A DNA stretch of 64,000 bases, taken from NCBI GenBank assembly GCA_001724265.1, contig MEDY01000045.1, positions 47,221 to 111,220 of the forward strand. Direction: 5' to 3'. Below are positions 56,401-64,000 of the stretch, piece by piece. The notes beneath the pieces were generated by a model that saw nothing but the letters and a program-made list of their open reading frames with translations, had not been told where the DNA came from and did no database searches. The stretch's first letter is position 1; every line of letters starts with the position of its first letter. The stretch comes from Rhizaria sp. SCN 62-66. Lineage: Eukaryota > Rhizaria, unplaced. The translations under genes were made by a program, and so were the position numbers.

Positions 56401-59400
56401 TCCTCAACCGCGGCCGTTCTCATCAATACTGGCAACAACAGTCACGTAGCCAGTAACTTGAACAGGACTGACATCATTGTTCCTAGCTTCTCGTCAATCG
56501 ACCGCACCTCACTGCAACACTCGTGGCCTCTGCTGCCGCTGTCATCCGCGTCGCTGCTCCCCGGACCCATCACCGAGGCGCGAACGTTCGCAGCCAAAGT
56601 GAAGCAGTGGCAGGTGGCCCGGCCAGGCGCCACGCCGCTCCCCGCTGCGCTGCTGACCGTCACTGCGTGCGCGCGCTCTCAGTCAAGCCACCGCTCAAGC
56701 ACTGTGAGCGGTTCTGGCTCTTCATCTACTAGCGCTGTCGGCGCTGCCTTGAGTGGAAACACTGCAAGCTCGGCCGGATATGTCGCTGTGAGCAAGTTCC
56801 TGTCGACTCTGCCCGTTGCGCGTGGCCCGCGGCCCTCGCTGGCGTACACGACGCTGCCACTCGCGACGTGGCTGGCGCTGAGGCAGTATTCGTACGCCAA
56901 CCCTAGCAACATCATGAGCAGTGTCAACTCTAGCTTCAACTTGGCCAACGCGGGTAACAACGCGAATGCTTCTGCAACTGGGACTGTGCCGCCAGTGCCA
57001 GCACTTGTTAGTCTCGACGCACCAATCTTTGAGCTCATCGTCTTGACCACAAGCAGTCCTGGCGAGCCATCTTCTAGCGCGCGTGGCGTGCTGCTGCTGC
57101 ATCACGCGCCGAGGCCCATGGTGCTTACCCCGGCAGCACTCGCCGAGATCCGCGATACAATCACGCACGCGCCAGCTATCGACCCGACGGAGACGGCAGG
57201 CACTGGCTCAGCTGATAAATCAAGTCGCGACGGAACCGCTTTAACATCATCATCGTCGTCGTCGCCGTTGTCCGCAGCGTCAGCACTGCCGCTGCCGCTG
57301 CCACCCGCTCTGCTTCGCACGCGCCCGCGTCGCTTCCACCAGCGGTGGTCCGCAGAGGACGCAGCCTACCTTCCGGGGCACGACGACGAGTACGCGGTGT
57401 GCACGGAGTCGGTGGCGACCGCGGCCAAGAGGGTTGTGGCCAACCACGGGCAGCAGCGCCGTGCCAGGGCGAGGGTGAAGGTGCGCGCGGCGATGATGCT
57501 GCAACGAAGTCAAGCCGCTAAACATCAACTGCAAGGCAATGGTGACGAAGAAGAGGAGGAGGCGAGTGACGAGGAAACAGTGTTGGCTGCGAACGTTGCG
57601 TGCGAGAAAACCAAGGCTGAGGCTGCTGCAGAGGCCATAGATAACGCTACTTTCGCGGCTGTGCCGACGTTCATCACAAACGCAACCAGGGTACTCACGC
57701 CTTCGGCAGCATCTAAGGGTGGTTCATCGAAGGAGAATGGAACGGTCACTTGGATTGAACTGTTCGATCCCTTCGCTCACAGTTTCACAACGGCCTCAGC
57801 TTACAGCGTTCCTCTTGCTCATGGACAAACTCCCGGGCTACAGCTGCCGCAAACGCAGAACCAGCAGCCGCCCCCGCACAGTCTGCTGTTTCACCCCCGT
57901 CTCGACAGCAACCACGTGCGCTGGGCCAACATTGCTGGCTACCCTTCCGCGTCGCTGCTGCCGCCATGGCAGACGCTCTCGATGCCGGCGCTGATGCCGC
58001 TGTCGATGGCGTACACGCCCGCCAAGAGTGAGCTGCGGCGGCTCTACTTCAAGTACAACCACCAGATCCAGCTCGGCGGCTTCTCGCGCGGCGCGGCGAT
58101 GCGCGCGGTGCGCGAGCTCGTGTTCCAGCGTCAAACGCAGCAGTTCCAGCTTGTGACCGCAGAGCAAGAGCCCGCCGCAGCCGCCGTAAACAGCACTGGC
58201 GCTGCCACAACCACTGTTGTTGCTGCTGCTGCGAGGAGTGCAACAGCTACAGCAGCCACAGCGACGGGCTCTGCTACGGGCATGAGTGGCCGCGCGAAGG
58301 CAGGCGTCAATGCGGACAGTATCAATAGCAACAGCAACGCCGCGTCCGTGTCTGTCGCGATCAATATGCTCGGCGGTGACGGCGCGAATGCGACAGACAA
58401 CGTCAGTCAGGGCGCGAGTTCAAGTGGCGCCGTAGCGCACTCCGAGGCAGCCACAAAGAAGCAGCAGCAACAGCACTCGTTCACGCTGGCGTCCGCGCAA
58501 CAACTGCACACGATCACGTGGGACATGGAGACCAAGACGGTCGATGTCACGCGGTGGGTACAACATACTGCGGATGTTATGAAACACCCGCTATTGCAAG
58601 CGCCATCGGCGCGGATGTTGTTCCAGCAGCCGCAAACGCTTTCAAAACACGCGTTCGCGCACTGCAAGACTGGTCAGGATGCTCGCAGAAAGGGTAAGCG
58701 GGGCAGCAATGGCAAGAATAAGGGTGAGAAGAACGCTGTTGAAGGGGAGCTTCTTGGGACATTCAACAGTGTTTCTGCGACGGCAGCCGCAAAGACGCTG
58801 ACGAAGACGGCGACTGCTCCGACAACAGTGGCCACCGTGACAACATCATCGTCCACAACCACGACCACTACGACGCCGAATGGCACGACCACATCCACAG
58901 TCGCCACGACCGGTGGTCCTGATTCGGCCTCACTTCCGTACACGTACAACCTCTGGAACCCTTACATTTCGAGGTACTTACCTGTGCACCGGTCAATCCG
59001 TCCCGCAGGCTCAAAGGTGAACTGGTCGCACCAGGACCGTCTTGTCTCCGGAATCGATGAGTTCTTCAGCTCTGAGACCGCCGCGTATCGCAGGCTGCGG
59101 TACGCACTGATGCCGTGTGTGGATGAGCGCAACTATGAGCACGTTTACTCTAAGGCGATGACGCGGTGCCGTCGGCTTACTGTGCTTGCCAACAAGGAGC
59201 GCTCGGCGGTGGTGACTGTTACGGCGGCCTCTCTTTCGGCTGATGGTTCTGCTCCTAGTGAACAAACGGCTTCTGATGATGAGCGTTTGCCCTATTGGCA
59301 ACGACTCTGTTCACTCGCGTCTACCACTTCTCGTAGCAGTACAGCTCGCCCTGGAACTTGCTCTGAATGTGGTTATGACAAACTCGCAAAACTGGATAGC

Positions 59401-62400
59401 AGCAGTGACGTTACCGTTGCGAACGTCATCCTCGGTGCCTTTGTCACAACAGGAGTTGGTGCTCTCTCAGCACTTCTTTCAGCCGACGCTGGGAAAGATG
59501 CCAACAGTACCAGCTGCCCGTTATGTATGTTATTCGCGCCGATCAGCATCCGTGCTGCTGACTACAGCGGCAGTACGGGACGAGGCGTCCCGGTCGGCGG
59601 TGACGACATTAGCGACGCTGCGAGCGTCAGCACCTCGAGCAGCTTTGCCCACCACGGCCATGGCCACCTTGCGCATGGCCATGGCAACTCGCCGAGTCCG
59701 TTGGTGATGGGAGCTGTTGTCGGTGACGCTGTGGGCCGCCGCTGCATCACGCCGATGACCGACTCGGACGTCACCGACGTTGACACCGACAGCGCGTCCA
59801 CAACAGCGACCAGCACGACGAACTCGAGTGCGAGTGCCAACGCGGGGATGCTCGCTGTTCCTGTGACAGCAGGCAGCAGCGTCATCCGGACCATGCCGAT
59901 GCCGCTTGTCGCGAAGAAGCAGAGTCGGACTAGCACGTCCATGACGACACTCGCATCGGGGGCAGCCGCAGCGTCTACCCCGCCTGTTCTCACCCAAAGC
60001 GGCAGCTTTACTGGCTTTGCATTTGCATCCGCGTCGGGGTCTGCCGCCCACAGCCCGAGCACTAACACTGCGGCGACGGGCGCGCTCACAGCCGCGGGCA
60101 CCGCGGTCGGCACGCGCGCCAGCTCGCCGATCGTGACGCACCTCGGTGGCCCACTCACGGGCAGTTTGAGTGGCAGTTTCACGGGTGTCGGTTCTAGCGT
60201 CGGATTAAGCACCGGTGGTTACAAGCCGCGGTCGCCGGCAACTGCGACTGCGTCAACTGCGCTGAATATGTACGGTGACAACCAACAGCAACAGCAGCCG
60301 AACAACGGCAGTAGTAGTGCAAGCGTAGCTCCTGGTGCCTCTGCGGTCGAGCTTGCGCTCCGATCACTCGTGGCCGCGGTCACGACGGCGGGTCAGCCGA
60401 ACTTCTTGCAGTCTCTGGGTGACTTTGTTGCAGCCACTGAGACGCAGCAGGGTGTGGGCGATGATAGCCACGACGAGGCGTCGGACTTTGGCTCCTCAGG
60501 CGTTCTCACAGCGTCGTTTGTGCCGCTGCCATCGACGGTGTCGTCGTCGCCCCCGTCGATGACGTCGGTGCTCAAGGCTGGAGGAGGAACATACACTTCT
60601 CCTGCGGGCACGTACGCGTCGCCTGCTGGCACTTACACATCGCCCGGCGGCGCTTACACGTCGATGTCGATGGGTGGTGCGCATGCAGCTCCGCTTGCAG
60701 TTCCTACATACGCAACTCCTGCTTCGACAGCCAACGGCACTGCTGCCAGCAACAGCAGTGGACAACTCTCCCAAAAGCCTCTCACTTCGTCTGCCACTGC
60801 GACTTTTTCAACACCCTCGTCATCGTCCGCGCCCGCGTCCGCCGCTGCGGCAGCAACTGCGTCTGCGTCGGCGAGTGGTGGCAACAGCGCAGCATTTGCC
60901 GGTCTCTGGGCGGACGCCTCCGCGCCAGCTTTGTCGCCCGCTGCCGCCGCCTCTGCCGCCACGAGCGCTGGTCTCGAATCGCAGTCTCTGCCCATCTTGC
61001 TTGCACTTGCGTCCCGAGCACGCGCCGTCGCCGCCGTGGCATCGGCTGCAGTGACGCTTGCGACTGCGGACGCCGACGCGCGCGCACACTTTGCGTCCGT
61101 GTCGGCCCTGTTTACGGTGCTCAAGGAAACGTCGTTGTTGGAACAAACAGAAGGAAACAACAGGCCGCTGGTGACCGTAAGTACGCTGTATGAAGCTGTG
61201 ACTACCGTGATCGCGAGCAAGGTCAGGGCCAAGGCTGCGTGTCTTGGACTCTGCTCGAGCAACAACCTCGGCGGGACAGAGGGCACTACGAGCTCTAGCT
61301 TCGGATTCAACTCTCCACAACAGCAGCAGCAAATGCGGCAGGGTGAAGAACAAGGAGTGGGCGCTCTCGCGGTTGGTGCCGCTGTCAGCGGCTGGAAGGC
61401 AATCACAACAGACCATTTACTTCAGCAGCTGCCGCTAACATTTGTATCTGCGCCATCAAATCCTGCACCGACAGGGCTGAAAACCCCTTCCAAGAGTGCG
61501 GGACTCAAGTCCTCCGCAAAGGGTGGCTCTGCCTCTGACGCCGCCATTGCTGCTGACCTTGCTTCAATCAACGGCCTCGTCACTGCGGCCGAGTCTGCAC
61601 TGGCGGTGATCTCCTGGGAGCTCGTCGGGCGCCTGCACTCGAAGCGCGAAGCCGCAGTCGCTGACGCTGCTGCGAAGTGTGCGGCTGCGCTATGCTCAGC
61701 CGCCATCACCGCCAATAGCGGTGGTATAGATGTCAGTGCGAGCGACAGCAACCGCTACGGTGACTCGTCCGTGCTGTCACCCCAGCATATGTTCAGTATG
61801 TCTGACTCCGAGAGTGACACCACTACTGAGTCGACCTCGACGACGGTGGCGAAGATTTCCACGCCGGAGACGAAGGCGGCAGTGGCGACGGCTCGCGCGT
61901 TTGCAACTTTGCTGTCAGCCACTCCCGCATCGTTGTTATGGGACACTATTACTGCGGCCGCTGACGTCTTCAGTCGCACGGTTGCAGCAGGCCGTATCAG
62001 TGCTGCGGCACTCGCAGATGTCATCGCACATTGCAGCTCAAGTGGTAACATTACCGATTGTGGTGTTGTTGTGGAGCGTGTCTACGCGAGCACGAATGGT
62101 CGCGGAGGACTCACTTGCGTCACGGCGGGTGGCGATTTCGCGAAGCTGCCAACGTACGTGCAACGCGGCCTAACTTCATACCACCGCATAGTCACTGCTG
62201 CGCTCGTCACGACGCCCCTGCGCGTGTGGCAGCAGAGTCTGGGGCGCGAGTGTGGATTTTTCGGTCCCTGTCTCGGCGCGTGTCGTGGAAAGCTCGACTG
62301 CGGTGAGGTCCTCCCGGCTCTGCTGGAAGGGGTGATAAATAGCGAGGTCAATATCTCCACGGTGCACGCTGCGTCCCTGCTTCCGCTGACGTCCCCTCAG

Positions 62401-63678
62401 TTTGCGACTCACGCGAACCGTGGTCGAAGTCTCAGTGGAGACCAGCTGCAGCAGGCCGAGGTGGCGACCCCGACGGATGTAAGCACTCCCGTGGGAGCGC
62501 ACAACTCATCGAGTGTAAGCGCAATCAACTTGCAATCACCGCGGCCCCCACGCTCGCAATCACGCTATAACACAACTAACACGCACACGAGCGCCTCGAC
62601 TCTTTTGGACACTAGCTCTCAATCGCAGCTGCAAGTGACTGCAAACACCACCGTTACAGTCGCACACTCTCTCTCCGGTGCGCTGCCTGCAGCCAACACC
62701 ATGCGTCTCGGCTTCGGCCTGCGTCCGGATGTCCCGTCGTCCTCGCTGCGCCTCACCTTACGCCACCCGTCGACATCGACGTCAACGACCCACGCGTCCA
62801 CCGTTACCGCGGGTGAAAATGCTGACAGCGCTAGCAGCGGAGGCAACAATAGTGCTGTTTTTTCGTTTGGCGCCACTGCAGCGTCGGGTTCTGGCGCTTA
62901 TGCCTACGGCGCTGAGGCTGCTGGTGGACTGGATGACCGCGGCAACCGCGTGCTGCAGTCGCACGATAAGCGCGTTGAGTGGGTCAACTTGTCGTATGAT
63001 GGCGTTATTCACCCTTACACAGCGGTGTACTTAGAAGTGCAGTGGCTTTCTGCTGCAGGACCGACGATTGAGGAGCTGGTCAAGGTGCTCACGCGCAAGT
63101 CCAAGGCGTTGAGTGTGGTGCTTGTAAGGGTGCCTGCGCTGCAGCCTAACGCGGACGTCAGTGACCCACTGGCGCCGCAACCGTTAACACTACCGCTGTC
63201 GCAAACTACAGACCTCACTGTCGCCGGCGTGCAGTCGTTCGCGGCTAGCTCAGTTGGCGCCGACAGCAACGGCGTCAGCGTCCTGCTTGAGTGCACTGGC
63301 AAGCGCGCCGCGCTCCTGCGTTGGCTACTCTCTGACGGAGGCTTTGTCCCTGATGCTGCGCCGCGCACGCCCTCGGTTCCCGGCGTAGCCACGCCTTCCG
63401 CGGCGGCCGCCACTGCCGTTGCCGCGGCGTCTGTTGCGGCCGGCACGACCGCAGGTGCTGGCGTGTTGTGCCAGGTCGTGCACAAGTCGGGCATCGCGGT
63501 GGTGCGTGTCACGCCCACGCAGGTTGTTTGGGTGCCCAACACGCTCGATGGCGCGTACGTTCAGGGCCATAATGGCGGTGTGCAGCTATTCAGGCGGTTC
63601 TTGCGGCAGTGGGAGCTGCTGGGGGAGTCTGTGACGGAGGACGAGCAGGAGGCATTGCTCGCAGAGACGCGACAGTAA
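44434..63678 (+). CDS. IML1: IML1/DEPDC5, GATOR1 subunit, greatly enlarged
   Basis: Two exons: 44434-44650 and 44759-63678, 6378 residues, versus about 1600 in yeast Iml1 and human DEPDC5. GATOR1 is the GTPase-activating complex that inhibits TORC1 on lysosomes when amino acids are low. Family blocks appear in order, far apart: GDVIRLQR (about 1057); ELSIRGQHVGRADM (about 1687, the 'GR.DMWR' block); FVFRSRSCVVTMFVVMSPEMW (about 2880); FGRCYQDHYTV (about 3000); CLLEAVNLGL...VVVTAGTGL...GVGVDVIAL (3100-3170); WANIAGYPSASLLPPWQ (about 4460); a WDMETKTVDVTRWV block (about 4660); YNLWNPYISRY and NWSHQDRLVSGIDEF (4800-4850); and a C-terminal block VEWVNLSYDGVIHPY...WLSAAG (about 6140). Between them lie Ala, Ser, Thr, Gly, Gln and acidic low-complexity inserts. 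I could not see a clear DEP domain. The ORF's GTG at 44845 is not the start. Confidence 0.9.
44651..44758 (+). other. Intron 1 of IML1
   Basis: GCAG|GTACGT at 44651 and TCTGTCTGTAG| at 44757-44758; 108 bp, phase 1. It joins exon 1 to GGC TTT GCT CGC in the frame of the 18.9-kb second exon. Confidence 0.9.
59359..59526 (+). other. Paired C-x2-C motifs in IML1
   Basis: C4940-x2-C4943 (TCSECGYD) and C4992-x2-C4995 (SCPLCML), 48 residues apart, inside an insert after the NWSHQDRLVSG block. The spacing and the 'CxxCG' look are like a zinc ribbon, but this is inference. Confidence 0.4.
60586..60663 (+). repeat. Heptapeptide repeat GTYTSPA in IML1
   Basis: Three and a half units of seven residues: GTYTSPA, GTYASPA, GTYTSPG, then GAYTS (residues about 5349-5374). 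The DNA units differ at third positions, so the repeat is conserved at protein level rather than a fresh DNA slip. Confidence 0.85.
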
Positions 63679-64000
63679 TAACGCATCTTTGATTGCACCT
63701 ACGTTTTAAATTCGACTTTCTGAAAATATAATTCCATAAGAAACAATACATAGAGTTAATATATTTATTTTCTTTAATACTTCAACCCGTCAAATTACAT
63801 AACTACTAGCCAGCATCCATGGTTATAGCTGCAAATTGTATAAAAACATCCGAGGATAGAAGACATTGTCTGCTGTAGTCCGCTGAAAATAGATAACATC
63901 ATGTTACCGCCGACATTTAGCATAAAATACCAAGTCTCACAGGCTCAGACTGGGGCAAACACCACCCACGGTCGTTTCGGGGCGGGTATATAAAGGTGGC
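63679..64000. other. IML1 3' flank and upstream region of the next gene
   Basis: 322 bp of AT-rich sequence after the IML1 TAA. No coding potential. The last 30 bases turn GC-rich and contain a TATA box. Confidence 0.6.
63987..63995 (+). promoter_or_regulatory. TATA box at window edge
   Basis: TATATAAAG in the context GGGCGGGTATATAAAGGTGG, a textbook core-promoter arrangement on +. It suggests a + strand gene starting just beyond the window. Confidence 0.6.

Noticed and set aside
1-64000. CRISPR arrays, rRNA, transposases, reverse transcriptases, viral genes
   Set aside because: Read for these on both strands; no direct-repeat arrays, rRNA signatures or mobile-element proteins seen.

Overview
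This is a eukaryotic nuclear window from a GC-rich, probably single-celled flagellate or zoosporic organism. The evidence is coding sequence rich in G+C at third positions, AT-rich spacers, short spliceosomal introns (about 108-162 bp) with a marked GTACGT/GTACGC donor preference, very long alanine/serine/glutamine-rich low-complexity inserts, and a full-length HYDIN gene, which implies motile cilia. I cannot place the lineage from sequence alone; apusozoan-like flagellates and early zoosporic fungi are compatible guesses. Nothing bacterial or viral, no CRISPR array, no rRNA and no convincing tRNA was seen.

Layout. (1) Bases 1-3479, +: 3' part of a low-complexity, polyQ/Ala-rich, probably nuclear protein. 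(2) 3480-7182: long gene-free stretch, strongly pyrimidine-rich on the + strand to about 6450, then the Rab7 5' flank. (3) 7183-7803, +: intronless Rab7-type GTPase with a substituted RabF1 aromatic residue. (4) 8769-11003, 11613-14337 and 15424-16926, all on -: two seven-transmembrane proteins of the GOST (GPR107/TMEM87, 'lung 7TM') type flanking a spliced START-domain gene. The START gene appears to continue into an ORF that has no methionine of its own. (5) 17584-40660, +: HYDIN, about 7.65 thousand residues, essentially one 22.9-kb exon plus a predicted 4-codon first exon. (6) 41188-42537, -: TOM40 mitochondrial import channel, with one intron that is open in frame. (7) 43185-44047, -: a divergent SKP1-family protein in three exons. 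(8) 44434-63678, +: IML1/DEPDC5, the GATOR1 subunit, swollen to about 6378 residues (yeast and human proteins are about 1600). (9) 63679-64000: AT-rich spacer ending in a TATA box at the window edge.

The genes do not form one pathway. They are housekeeping or cilium genes: endolysosomal traffic (Rab7), Golgi/secretory 7TM proteins, lipid transfer (START), ciliary central apparatus (HYDIN), mitochondrial import (TOM40), ubiquitin ligase adaptor (SKP1-like) and TORC1 nutrient sensing (IML1). The most notable points are the gigantism of HYDIN and IML1, residue changes at positions normally invariant (HYDIN P-loop Lys to Gln; Rab7 RabF1 Phe to Thr; SKP1 lacking its usual C-terminal end), a START gene fused to an unknown domain, a 15-bp element shared by the Rab7 and HYDIN upstream regions, and sense-strand T-rich 3' flanks.
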